DNA from: Daucus carota subsp. sativus
Taxonomy: Eukaryota > Streptophyta > Magnoliopsida > Apiales > Apiaceae
Length of the DNA stretch: 64,000 bases
NCBI RefSeq assembly: GCF_001625215.2
Contig: NC_030381.2
Coordinates: 45,010,689-45,074,688, forward strand
Direction: 5' to 3'
Shown one piece after another: positions 13,359 through 24,834 of the stretch (its first letter is position 1; each line of letters opens with the position of its first letter). The position numbers and the translations under genes were made by a program. The notes below the pieces were generated by a model. The model had not been told where the DNA came from, made no database searches, and was given only the letters and a program-made list of their open reading frames with translations.

Positions 13359-13697
13359 AGGCCCTGTTTGGAAATTAGCGGTTAGCTGTTAGCGGATCGA
13401 ATTAGATGTTTTGACTAGCTGATTGAATTAGATGTTTCGACTAGCGGATTGAATTAGCTGTTTCTCGTAAAACTGTTTGGTAAATAGCTGATTGATTAGC
13501 TTTTTCTGACACAAACCAAAACCGTTAATCCAAAAAGCTCCTCAAAGTAACTTTTTCAAAATTAGTTTTTTGGATCCAAATCTCTATTTCAATCCGCTAA
13601 CTACCAAACAATAATATTAACTTATTTTAGTGGTCATACCTCTAAAGTACCTTAAACCTCTAATTTTGCCCCAAAGCTCTAACTTCCAAACAGGACC
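13359..13697. mobile_element. hAT-like MITE
   Basis: Termini GGCCCTGTTTGGAAATTAGC and the inverted GCTCTAACTTCCAAACAGGACC form imperfect terminal inverted repeats, with subterminal repeats of the TTAGCGG/GATTGAATTAG type. CCTGTTTGG ends are typical of plant hAT MITEs. I could not identify a convincing 8-bp target duplication, so the exact ends are approximate. Confidence 0.7.
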
Positions 13698-13775
13698 ATA
13701 GAGTGATTACCAACTGAGCTACCACAAGATGTCTCCATTCTGGACTTGTTAGTGACGACATACCAATACTTAAAA

Positions 13776-14080
13776 GGTAGTTGTCCACAGCCATTAATGG
13801 CTGTGGAGGAGTTAAACAACACACAGGTTTTGGGCCGTTGGATGAATATCCAACGGTCAGGATTATAACAAAATTTAACATGTAGAGCCCTTTTTAAGCG
13901 TTGTTAAACGCTTTTTAACCGATGTATGAGAAATTGAGAATGTCCCTGTACAACGCTTAAAAAGCGCTATACATGTTAAATTTTTATTATAATTCTGGCC
14001 GCCGGATATTCATCCAACGGCCGAGAAACTGTATGTTAATTAAACAGTCCCCGGCAATTATATGTCAGGGACCCGGACCT
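13776..14080. mobile_element. Mutator-like MITE (MULE-type), copy 1
   Basis: A ~305-bp element with long imperfect inverted arms. Each arm contains GGCCGTTGGATGAATATCC or a close variant, a run of TTTAACATGT, and AGCGCTTTTTAA-like motifs in the centre. It is flanked by a perfect 9-bp direct repeat, TACTTAAAA, at 13767-13775 and 14081-14089, the signature of Mutator-superfamily transposition. There is no coding capacity. A second family member lies at 36490-36754. Confidence 0.87.
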
Positions 14081-14484
14081 TACTTAAAATTGACAATATA
14101 CATACGTGACATTTTTTCCTTCACTGTTTGATCATCTTCTTTGGCACAAATTGACAAGGCACATCTGGAGACCAGGGAAACATGAATCTACCTAGCAAAG
14201 CTTCCTCAAAACGCAGGCTAGCTCTATCGATAATAGAATAAGTCTGCACATTGCATATATATGTACATACTAAACTGCACATTTATTCATCACAAAGACC
14301 GCATGCTAGACATTTCAGAAAAACTGGCATATATAATATAGATACAAGAGTACACCAGATGACCAGATTCAAATACAAACTCCCTACATACTACTAAACT
14401 GTACATAGACACTTGTTCATGGTGCGTATCAATCAAACCGCTCACACTGAACAAGCATCTTAATTTATCTTCTTTCTTGCTGTC

Positions 14485-14946
14485 TCACATTGGACAAGTA
14501 TCTTCTTCTTCGTCTTCGTCTTGGGGGATCATGTTTGTCCTGCAGTTGGGGCAGGTGAGCTTCCGATATTTCATCCACTTCTCCACACAAACTTGATGAA
14601 AAACATGCCCACATGACAAGTGGTTTATTATTGCCTTTGGTCTAAAATTTGTCAAGCAAACAGAGCAATCATGCTCAAGTTGCTTAGAAAACACGGAATC
14701 ATATCGCATTGCAGGTATCCTACCACGAAACTCTTCTATAGAGGTTTCTGAGGAGCTTTCGTAACATTCTAACGAGTCCGAGGGGATATCAGTGTTGTAT
14801 TCTTCCCATGATACAATATCAATGCCTATAGTCTTAAGTACAGAGCGGACCATTTCCTTCATCATAGAGATGTATTTAGCGGTATTGACCAAAATCATGC
14901 ACATCATTTCTGCATCAGCTGGACCGGGGTATTGTGAGAGTCCCAT
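14485..14946 (-). CDS. RING-H2 E3 ubiquitin ligase, XERICO-like
   Basis: An intronless 153-aa reading frame. The N-terminus (MGLSQYPGPADAEMMCMILV, then the NTAKYIS..VRSVLKTIGI segment) matches the conserved hydrophobic N-terminal region of XERICO proteins and may be a membrane anchor. The RING-H2 domain at about 95-140 shows CSVC, then CGHVFHQVC and CPNC, so all eight zinc ligands (C3H2C3) are present. The C-terminus is acidic (DEDEEEDT). XERICO-type ligases promote ABA accumulation and drought tolerance in Arabidopsis; the same role here is inferred. A consensus acceptor (14961) and a GTAAGT donor near 15663 suggest a ~0.7 kb intron in the 5' UTR. The start is fixed by the family-conserved MGLS. 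Confidence 0.87.
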   Translation of the reverse strand: MGLSQYPGPADAEMMCMILVNTAKYISMMKEMVRSVLKTIGIDIVSWEEYNTDIPSDSLECYESSSETSIEEFRGRIPAMRYDSVFSKQLEHDCSVCLTNFRPKAIINHLSCGHVFHQVCVEKWMKYRKLTCPNCRTNMIPQDEDEEEDTCPM

Positions 14947-14960
14947 ATTTAATTTGAAAC

Positions 14961-15663
14961 CTAATGAACATTAATAAAATTCATAAGTATCAATGCAGAG
15001 TATAACGGCATATGAAGAGGAAAGAAGCGAAGCCATATGATCACAAACCGGGAACTAATTAACAAAATGTTTCAACAAACTACGGATTATCAAACAAGCA
15101 CTGAATGGACTCACAAGGCAATCAAAAACAGAATGAAGGCAGTCATTTTGTGCTTTCGTAAATCAAATGTCTCGCTTAGATTTAAGATGCCGGTGAAACA
15201 ACATCACTGTTACTTTAATAAGTATAGAAGCTGAGTCCAGCTTCCATGAAAACACCCTATGCTTTCATCAATTGAATAAAAATATACACTTAGACAAAAC
15301 CAAAGCTTGCTGGCTTCACCAAAATTCAGACAAGTTTAATCTACTTGTCTACAATTAAATTTCTAAAACACCACATAAAGTAAACTCCTAAGTTTTTTTT
15401 CCTTAAAGCTCAAACCCAATTATTTGATTATAAACCAAAAAATCAATGGACAGATTTAGCTAAAAAGCGAAGTTAGCAAGTGATACACAAATATACTTTC
15501 TTTTGCTTCTATATCGTTTAAAGTAAAGGGAGCAGCATGAATCAAAACAATAAAAAGCAGATAAATCAAGTAAGATAATTAAGATCGAAACACACAGAAA
15601 AAATATGGTATGATATGAGATCTGAGAAGATAGTAAGTAAAAAAGAAGAAAAAAAGTACTTAC
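14961..15663 (-). other. Probable 5' UTR intron of XERICO-like gene
   Basis: On the minus strand a strong donor (CCCA|GTAAGTAC) at 15663 and an acceptor (TTCATTAG|GTTTC) ending at 14961, 14 bp upstream of the ATG, bracket an AT-rich segment with no coding features. This is an inference from splice consensus only. Confidence 0.5.
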
Positions 15664-17511
15664 TGGGCAGGGGAAGAGAAGCTAATCAAGTAGAAAAAGA
15701 TGAAAGTTTTTTCTTTATTTGGGGAAAGAGAAGGGGTGCCACAGGAATCAGGACTAAATAAACAGAGACCAAACACGGGTGAGTGAATGTGACAGCGCCG
15801 ATGGGAATAACTTGCATATAATTAGCGCCCATGTAAAGGCTTGTCGAGTATTCATTTTGAGAATGCATATCTATATAATTCTTAAAGCATGAGTCATTTT
15901 TTAAGGCTGGTTTGGTAATTTCACATTCTCTTGGATCAACCCGTTAAGCTCTGGTTCGACCCAGCATCTTTCTTATTCAAATTAACATTATGAAGATTGA
16001 ATTCGGATTTTTATGTGACCCGAACCAGATCACACTGGATATGCAGCATGTTCCTACCATATCAGTAGTACTGCATTGAATATAGACACTTCAATCAGGC
16101 CACTCATCGCGATTTCTGATCAAAATTTCAAAATAGCATTAATCACGCTTCCTTAAATCGTGCCACCGATCACGACGTCAGTTCAGATTTAAGCTTTGCT
16201 ACTTATTTGCATATAATATTCATATCACATCAAATCAGATAATTTGAATTTCACATTCGAAACCATTTTTTCTTCCACGCCTCTAATTGCGACGGGTATG
16301 TTTTCTTTCGAACTGATTTGTGTCCTCGGTTGGATTTTGCTGCAATACTACTGATCTTGGCGTTCTTTACACATTAATTTCTCTATCCACAGACTTTGCT
16401 TTGCGCTTATTTACTGTATTGTATAATAAAATTCTATTTATCTTGCACAAATCGCGTTGATCCGTGTATGCATCAGGTAGCATCCGTCAAAGTCCTCTTG
16501 CGACAATGCTTCGACAAAAGATGACGTCTCGAAGTTAAAAAGAGAATTACACCATTGGCCGTGAATTAGGTATGCACTATTTCCGGCTTAATTTACAATA
16601 TTTGCTTCATTGTGTATATTTATTCATTCTATTATTTTTGAACGGGCTGATGTTTGTTGTTTGAACGCTGCAGGTATCATAATCAGTACATGATTTCGTA
16701 TTTAACGTGCTCGATAATTTGCTATAGAGAAAGCCGAGAGATCCGTCCTCATGATTTCTATTGATTTCATGTTCCTAGAATTTGAGAAAAATTTCGAACA
16801 CTATTGTGCAAATGAAAGATTTGTCTTGTGATATAGAACTTATTTTTTGAACATCATTCTTAACTCTTCGTGTTAGGATTTGTGTTGTGCAAAAAGTAAT
16901 CTTAGTGTTTTGTATTTTAGTTCTTCTGGATTCAATTTATTTTGATTCTGTTATAGTTTGTCATGTATGATTTCTGATATATGGTTAGTATAATTCATAG
17001 GTCATAAAGTGTTTGTTCGAATGCCTAAACTAAACTGTTTGTTCTTTGTGTGGTTGATTCATTTAATATGTTTATTATTCTTAACATGTTAATATCTTCA
17101 AACTCTATTTGTGTTTTAGATTAATGTTAAAAGAAATGAATGATGATCTTAGAGTGAAATCGATTCAAGTATTACAAAATAATTTCATATCCGCACTAGA
17201 GTAAAATTTCCATACGCATTTATTTTTCGCATGTATTTTTGCATAATTTCCATTCGTACTGATAGTGATTATGATACATATATGTCCTCTCATGCATTTA
17301 TTGAGCCTCTTTTTGTTATTGAGTTTTCCTTACAGCTGCTGAATAGAGATGATTCGTCGAGGCCACTATCGGATGCTCATCGTGTGAAGAAAGATATTCA
17401 CTTTTTCCTCAACATCTGCTTATTGATCTAGACTTTTTGTTTACTTTTTATCGTGTGTCATTGTTTTTTGACAAGAGCCACCGAGAATGAATATGATGCA
17501 ATTTCCGTCCA
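15664..17511. other. Promoter side of XERICO-like gene and unassigned sequence with exon-like fragments
   Basis: Holds the probable promoter and 5' UTR of the RING gene, then low-copy-looking sequence without an intact gene. Two short exon-like pieces stand out: 16480-16569, ending at a GTATGC donor and encoding YTIGREL in one frame, and 17335-17430, preceded by a TTTTCCTTACAG acceptor. Neither connects into a reading frame that I can follow. Confidence 0.4.
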
Positions 17512-18420
17512 GATACATGAATCTAGCCTGCTATAATTCATATGTAAACATGGAAAAGTAGTCAAAATATATTTGATTTTCAATGATTTTGGCATTAGTC
17601 CTTTTTTGTATAATATGTACTGGTTTCCATATTCACTATATTCAACTTTAAAATCTAGACTTTTTGTTATAATTTCAAATTTTGGAGTCATTTTTCACTT
17701 CACAATTTTAGCTCTTGATAAGGAAGTTTTTATATATTAAATTTTTAAATATTCGGATACATGGATCTAGACTGTTATAGTTCATCTGCAAATAGGAAAG
17801 TCAAATTTTATTTGATTTCCACTGATTTTGACATTAATTACTAAAATACTTTTTCATTTAATTTTGTGGTTTCCATGTTCATTATATTCAATTTTCAAAA
17901 TCAAGACTTTTTGTTATAATTTCAAATTAATAGAGTATTTTTTCACTACATAATATTAGCTCTCGATAACAAAGTTTTTACATATTTGACTTTTTTAATT
18001 TTTCGATACACGTGTCTAGCATGCTATAATCAATATGTAAATAAGGAAAAATAATCAAAGTTTTTTTTATTTAACTAAATTTGGCTCTAATTATTACAAT
18101 CCTTTTGTATAACATATACTGGTTTCCATACAATACATTTAATTTTCAAATCATGACTTTTTAACACCACGATTTTAGCTTTTGATAATGAAATTTATAT
18201 ATATTAGTTTTTTAATGTTTTCCGATACATGGATATAGACTGCTATAATTCATAGCAAAAAAGGAAACGTAGTCAAACATAATTTGATTTCCACTTATTT
18301 TAGCATACTACAATACTTTTTCGTTTAATTTATGCGGCTTCCATGTTCATTATATTCAATTTTCAGATCAAGACTTTTTATTATAATTTCATTGTTAACA
18401 GAGTTTTTTTTTTTTGCATA
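17512..18420. repeat. Diverged tandem repeat, ~245-bp unit, about four copies
   Basis: Units begin with GATACATG(G)ATCTAG-like sequence at 17512, 17756, 18005 and 18224 (spacings 244, 249 and 219). Each carries the same ordered blocks: TGCTATAATTCAT, TTGATTTCCA(C/A)T, TGGTTTCCAT, CATTATATTCAATTTTC, GACTTTTTGTTATAATTTCA and TTTTAGCTCTTGATAA. The copies are visibly diverged, so the array is old. It abuts the Helitron-like array on its right. Confidence 0.85.
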
Positions 18421-20567
18421 CCTGTATCATACCCGTGTGTGTAGCACGGGCCAAAATGCACAAATAATTTTCATGTGGTAATAAATGAGCATATTTTTAT
18501 TTAAATAATTTCACAATAAAATTATTTCTATGCGGTTTATTGTATTTTTTTAGGATACGAGGTCAAAATGAGCATTGTTAGATAAAAAAACAAAAAATCA
18601 TACATGTGTACGTAGCACGGGCCAAAATGCTATGAGCATATTTTTATTTAAATAAAATTTTGATAATGAGCATTGTTATATTTAAATAACATTACAATAA
18701 TTTTTTTTACATACAGTTTACTATTATTTTTTGTTATTTTATTTAAGATACGAACCGTCGCCGTGAGGTGACCCCGAGAAATTTTAATTATATAAAACAA
18801 TGCCATTTTCATGTCTTTTATGAATATTTTAGAAAAAAAATTACCTAATATTTTTTATTATTTTAACTATACAAATAATGATTTAATAATAGATCCATAA
18901 ACTAATAAATTTTTATTCCAGATATAAAATATTATTATTATTATATTAAATATCTGATTATATTAATGTTACCAATAAAAAATCTATTCAGGTACAGATA
19001 TTTATGGCGTATATCTTCTTATTAACAATTTTTAATATAGACAATAATTGTAGCATATAATTTTAGTAAGGTATCTGAATTATGACAATATATGTATTTC
19101 TTTATTGATGTATTCCTTTAACGTCAATTATTTCTTAACCTATTTATCAATTTTTATTAAGGACGGGAGGAAACTCTATCATCAACATATTCACCTTAAT
19201 CAGGTTAAGTTTATAATTATTTATGTTTCTAAATACAAAGATTTATATAGTTCGCGTCGTTATAATTACTATTGCGTGATTTTATTTTATTTCAATCGAC
19301 ATTCGTATATATTATCTTTAACATGATGATAAGTACTAATCGCCAATAACTTAACTCGATAATTTTGACTCTTACATACGTTGTCTTTCATAACTTATAT
19401 CTAATATCATATTATTTGTTAATAAAAAATGTATAGGTTAACTAGATAAAAAAACAAAAAATCATACATGTGTACATAGCACGGGCCAAAATGTTATGAG
19501 CATATTTTTATTTAAATAAAAATTTGACAAATGAGCATGTTTTAATTTAAATAACTTAACAATTAAATTTTTTACATGCAATTTATTATAATTTTTTGTT
19601 ACTTGATTTAAGATACGAGGCGTCGCCGTTAGGCGACGCCGAGAGGTTTTAATTATATAGTCCTTACCATTTTCATGTCTTTTATAAATATTAAAGAAAA
19701 AATTATTTAATATTTTTTATTTTTTTAACAATACAAATAATGATTTAATAATACATCCATAAACTTATAAATTTTTATTCCCAACATGAAATATGATTAC
19801 TATATTAAGTATTTGGTTATATTAATGATACTAATGAAAAATCTATCCCGTTATAGATATTTACGACGTATATCTTTTTATTAGAAATTTTCAATATAGT
19901 CAATAATCGTAACATATAATTTTTGTAATGTAACTGAATTATGACAGCATATGTATTCCTTTAAGGTCATTTAGTTCTAAACCTATTTATTAATTTTTAT
20001 TAAAGATGGGAGGAAACTCTATTATCAGCATATTCACCTTAATTTTATACTTAAAGAATGGATGGAATCTTTATAATCTGCATAATCAGGTTAAGTTTAT
20101 AATTATTTATGTTTATAAATACAAAAATTTATATAGTCCGCGTTGTTATAATTTCTGTTGCGTGATTTTATTTTTTCAATCGACATTCCTATATATTATT
20201 ATCATTAACATCTACGACGTACTGATCACCAATAACATAACTCGAAAATTTGATTCTCACATACGTTGTCTTTCATATCAATTATCTCATATCATACTGT
20301 TTGTTAAGAAAAAAATGCATAGGTTTACTAGATAAAAAAAAACAAAAACTCATACCCGTGTGAGTAGCACAGGCCAAAATAAAATATGGTTTTGAAACTA
20401 ATAAACAAGTAAAATTTTATAACCTAAAACTCATAATGAATATTTTGATTGCGTCGATTACCCGTCAAATTTGGATTTAATTAAGACTTAAAGAACAAAG
20501 TATAGATTAAGTAGATAAAAAATCAGCGAATCATACCCGTGTGCGTAGCACGGGCAAAAAATGCTAG
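18421..20567 (+). mobile_element. Tandem array of Helitron-like non-autonomous elements
   Basis: Five copies of a short hairpin of the type CCCGTGTGCGTAGCACGGG begin at about 18431, 18601, 19468, 20354 and 20536. The last is followed nine bases later by CTAG (20564-20567) and a host T, the canonical 3' end of plant Helitrons (hairpin, then CTRR, inserted between A and T). Between hairpins the sequence repeats in two long units. The landmark GATAAAAAAACAAAAA occurs at 18581, 19445 and 20331 (864 and 886 bp apart), and each unit carries a CGTCGCCGT(G/T)AGG block before TTTTAATTATATA. There is no Rep/helicase coding sequence. The 5' end (TC) was not located. Confidence 0.72.
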
Positions 20568-21255
20568 TTTTTATTAAAGAGATGTCTTATAATCATTATG
20601 TTTTAAATAAATAAGGATTTATTTCAGAAAAAATTACACATACTTTTATTTTAGAAATAAGTCCTTATTAGTGAAAAAAAGGATGGTTATGCAATCATAA
20701 TATAACTCCTCCTATGAAGAAAAACAGTAAGATATTCCACCACACACCAGTCAACATGCTACTTATTTTGATATTCTGCATATTTATATATATATTGAAT
20801 GATAAGTGCATTTTGGATGTGGTTTTCATTATCATTATATCCATCATCAATATCCTGAATATTACGATATGGGAAAGAAAAAAAAAAAAAAAAGCCCCGA
20901 ATACCATAAATTAACGCTACATTGTGTAACGTCTAATATATTCATCAAAAACGCTACATTATCTAACATTCTGTTTGGGTTAAAGTTAAAAAAAACAGAA
21001 CGCTGGTTCATGTAACATTCTGTTAGGGTTAAAAAAAACTCGAGTTAACATAATAAAACGCTACATGATCTAGCGTTTCTTCCCAAATCGTAAGCGATCA
21101 ACACAATAATGTTAATATAAAATAAAGTCTTGCCATCTAAGAGCAACTCATAATATTCCAATGTCAATCTCGTATTAGGAGGGCTTGCAGGAGATTTTTT
21201 AAGATTCCGGAATGTTTTCTTTCATGCACCCACAACATGACATAATCCATAAACT
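20568..21255. other. Intergenic, 3' side of bS16 gene
   Basis: AT-rich; contains a poly-A run (20878-20893) and repeated short AACGCTACAT-type motifs between about 20912 and 21075. The last part presumably holds the 3' UTR of the ribosomal protein gene. No coding region was recognised. Confidence 0.5.
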
Positions 21256-24200
21256 TCAGGAGGTTGCCGCGGTGTCTTCACCACCATCTTTAGATTGATC
21301 ACTTTTGGTTGGGTTCTCTGCTGTCAAATACCGTCCAGTCATGGGATCGATTGGCCTGGTGTCTCTTGGCCCACCTTTACGTCCCATTGCCAACATCGGT
21401 GGAGGAGGTAACACACCAGCCCTGAACAGAAGGCGCTGAACAGGATCTGAAGGCTGAGCTCCAACTGAGAGCCAATACCTGCAAAATGAGAGAAAAGGGG
21501 GTGATAAGAATAAATTGGACAGGTAAGTATAGGTAAATATGGGATCGAAGTATCTAGATGAGGAGTTTGCATATATTTCCTCAACTATATCCTACTAAAA
21601 CACATAAATAAATATAATAAGAGAGGAGAAATTCTAGTCTAGCAGTAAAACACTGTTTCAATATACTATTAACGCATTTAAAATAATTCCAATGACTCTA
21701 AAACATATTACATGTCTTGTGAATAGATTACTCATCTAACAGAGCAAAACAGCTGAACTCCCTGTCGGCTGTCGGCATATAAAATAACAATAACGATCGC
21801 ATATTTACCATATATCAAGAACTTTTAGTTGCAGCAACACGTATTCTAAAACATTGTTTGACACGAAAAAAAACATTATACAAGAAACAAAGTCAACACA
21901 AAATCAAGTCTAGTAAATACTCACTTCACTCTATCGAAGTTAAGACCCATTCGTTTACCACCATCTTGACCTGTGAGAAGTGAAGTCAATGAAACAAATA
22001 AATTAGCAAATACTAAGAATGGAATCCAGAAAACGGAAGAAAAAAGAGATTTTCACAAAAGCTACTGCAGTAATCAGTTCATATAATTGTTAATATATGT
22101 AATATCCAAATCTTAATATGTTAAAAAACAGCAATGTGAAGATAATTCTGAAAGTGAAGAATAACTAAAAAAGTTGAGCAAATTGACCTTCAGTTTAATC
22201 TAATTATTTTCTGTGTATACAACTTTCCAAGGCCAAAGTAATTATGCCCATTAGAGACAAGTACAAGTACATGGACGTGAAATCCTAGACGACCAAATCC
22301 AAGTACTAGATAACTAAGTCACCCTTGGTGAGAAGCTAAACTAAGGCTTTTCTATATACCATAAATGGCTAACCCTCTGATGGGAAAAAGAGTTGTTATT
22401 TGGTAGTATACCAAACTATTTTGTTTTGCTAAACAATGATCTACCTTACATTATTAACACAAAGCAAAACCATCCATAGGATAATCATTTTCCTCACAAA
22501 GAAAACAGGGCATCATCTGCCAGTATATGAGAGGAATGCTAGTAATATCATATCAAGGGCAGGCCAAGCTGTCTTTGTTCATCTACCCAAATTCAGGTAT
22601 TTAGTGCCATGCTTTAGAATAATATATAAGGGTACAACAGCAGTGGTCCTGTAGGTTCTATAATTTCTTGCTGGGAGGGGATGATCCTTCCACCAGTCAA
22701 AATTACCATAGACCAGAGCCAAATAGAATATGCAAGAAGGGAGTGATTTCCCCTGGCTAAACCTGCTAGCAACTAAAAGTCAAGAGAGCCTGTCTTCGAA
22801 GATCCAGAACTACCAGTAATTCTATATGAACTGCCACTAGAACCATCTACAGGGGTTTGATTTAAACATTCCAGGACTAAGAACCTTCTTTTCTGCAGCT
22901 TCATAGAAAATGTTGTTGCATCTAAAATAACAGGAACCTGTGTATTGAATCGAGCAACTCTATGTACATTAAGAAGGCCAATCATGTCTTGGTAACCAGT
23001 GAGCAGTTTTGCCAACTCTATGTCCTAATCTTGAATTGCTCTGACAGTCTGACTGACAGCAAAGTATCAGCCAAATGCTGCCACCGCTTTGAGAATGATG
23101 AGGAATGCAGGGAAGCTTTGAGATAAAAAGGTTGAACAATGGTCTAGAAGAGTGGACATATTTGAATATTCTTGAAGGCTGATGCATTTAATCCTTTGTC
23201 CAATTAGAAAGTGTCTATCTTGGGGCTTCCGCAAGTCAAACTCGTTGCAGTACTCAAGTTTTACATCTCGATTCCAAGTAGGGAGCAAGGTCACGGGCTT
23301 TAAGCGAAAGCCATGAGTTCATTTCCCCTAAAGAGGATGGCATTGCGCTAGGCTGGCTTCACAGAGCAGCGAACACTTCCCTCTTCTGTCGGTGGAAGGA
23401 TAACAAGCCGGTTCTTCACTAGTCCATCAAACACCGGATGGGTCATTCAACCATACAACCATCTTTTTAAATCTGGTTTAAATAGCCAAGTTTCAAGAGC
23501 ATTTTCTCATTCACACCCATCAAATCGTGCGGGAAAATGATTATATACCTATACACATGAAACTGCAAAATCCAGATACTTTCCTCCCTTCTATAAGATA
23601 GTAATGACATATAATTACGAAACCAAAAAGGAATAAAGTTGGTCTATCTGATAACTGCAAACAAATCAAACTATCTTCAATTAGCCTTTTTAATTTTACC
23701 TAAAGTAAAGCAATATACAGCTGACAGAATCTGCTTCCAGGAGACTACAAAAGAGGACAAAAATAAGGAAAACGGAATAGGGGACAGACACTAGAAATTT
23801 AAACAAGGATGCAAATCATTTACCTGACTAACAAAGGCCAGCGATGAGGGTAAGTAAAAGGTTGACAGACCCACTCTCGGTAGACTAGATGAGTGTTTGG
23901 AAAGCCATCTAAAGGGTACAAGGATTCTAATCTTAACCCCCTACTTAAAACTACTCCATGTAATCTCCCACATAAATAAACAGGTATAAAGAAGTTCCAC
24001 ATCACACAATTAGCACAACACCCCACTGATGATGAGAATTTTATGTACATACAATTATATCTTCATTCTTAACAATAAACGAGAGTGTAGCATCAATAAT
24101 CCCAAAATGTATCGCATACATCATAAATACAAAATACCCATTTGGGTTGTCAGAAAAACCATTATAACAATCAAGATTATCATAATATTTCCAAACCCAA

Positions 24201-24266
24201 AAATGATTATACATAACATACACAAGATATACATACATAATTAGAAAGAGAGATGAGAGGGTGAGG

Positions 24267-24343
<77 letters not shown>

Positions 24344-24481
24344 GTCACCTGGTAAAGGATTGTAGTAACCAAGAACTTCCAAGTGCTTGCCATCACGAGG
24401 AGATCTGCTATCAGCTGCCATGACTCTGTAAAAAGGCTTGTTCTTGCATCCCAATCTTGATAATCTTAATCTCACCACCAT
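21256..24481 (-). CDS. RPS16: Organellar ribosomal protein bS16 (nuclear RPS16)
   Basis: Three exons on the minus strand: 24481-24349, 21970-21925 and 21478-21256 (133+46+223 bp; 133 aa). Exon 1 gives [20 protein letters not shown] and the [20 protein letters not shown] block. Exon 2 adds [16 protein letters not shown], and exon 3 adds [20 protein letters not shown] and then [20 protein letters not shown]. This is a complete bacterial-type S16 with the C-terminal extension seen in plant nuclear copies. It belongs to the small subunit of mitochondrial and/or plastid ribosomes. Nuclear S16 in several plants lacks a classical presequence and is dual-targeted, replacing plastid rps16; which organelle is served here cannot be read from sequence. 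The 2.4 kb first intron starts with a long pure CT tract on the coding strand. Confidence 0.95.
22640..23470 (-). other. Unassigned block inside bS16 intron 1
   Basis: This part of the intron is less AT-rich than its surroundings and holds overlapping open frames. One (23015-22773, minus) encodes a Ser/Gly-rich tail with two GSSGSS repeats. It does not match a family I recognise and no splice links to bS16 are evident. It may be an inserted transposon fragment. Confidence 0.3.
24269..24340. repeat. (GA)n microsatellite at intron 1 of bS16 gene
   Basis: About 36 uninterrupted GA repeats. On the coding (minus) strand this is a pure CT tract that starts 9 bases into intron 1, directly after the 5' splice site (GTGACCCAT). 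Confidence 0.95.
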
Positions 24482-24834
24482 CTTTCCTCTTTCTTTTTCT
24501 TCAATTCAGGGTAGAGAGAGTGAAATCCAATGAGATGGAAAAAGCACACTGAAGTGAAGAAAGGGTTTTTCCCATTTCAGGGGTTTTATTTATTTAGCAT
24601 AACTCCTGGTTCTATTTTATAAATGGCAATCAGAGGCAGAAAAAAAAGCTTAAAAAATAGGTGTGAAATATCAATAATATTCCCGTTTATTGTGTAATTA
24701 CAAGAGGCCATTATTTAATTCATGGAGTATTTCATGTTTAAAATATTAAATATCATTAATTAATGTACTCGATACTATAATTATTGAAGTTAATTATATT
24801 TATCATGTGAATCCTCATTTATAAAGTTTCGTTA
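24482..24834. other. Upstream region of bS16 gene
   Basis: The first ~100 bp upstream of the bS16 ATG are CT-rich on the coding strand and probably include the 5' UTR and promoter. The rest is AT-rich with no recognised feature. Confidence 0.5.

Noticed and set aside
17231-17431. Coding gene from the open frame near 17.3 kb
   Set aside because: A short frame with no recognisable family; only one side looks exon-like. Not supportable as a gene.
18431-20554. CRISPR-like or satellite interpretation of the repeated hairpins
   Set aside because: Spacing is irregular, the intervening sequence itself repeats, and the last copy has a Helitron CTAG end; the genome is a plant.
23270-23345. tRNA or SINE-like sequence inside the bS16 intron
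   Set aside because: A few bases resemble a B box (GAGTTCATTTCC), but no cloverleaf or A box could be built and no poly-A tail with target duplication is visible.
21256-24481. Recent plastid DNA transfer as the source of the S16 gene
   Set aside because: The protein has the nuclear-type sequence and extension, two introns unlike the plastid group II intron, and no plastid flanking genes.
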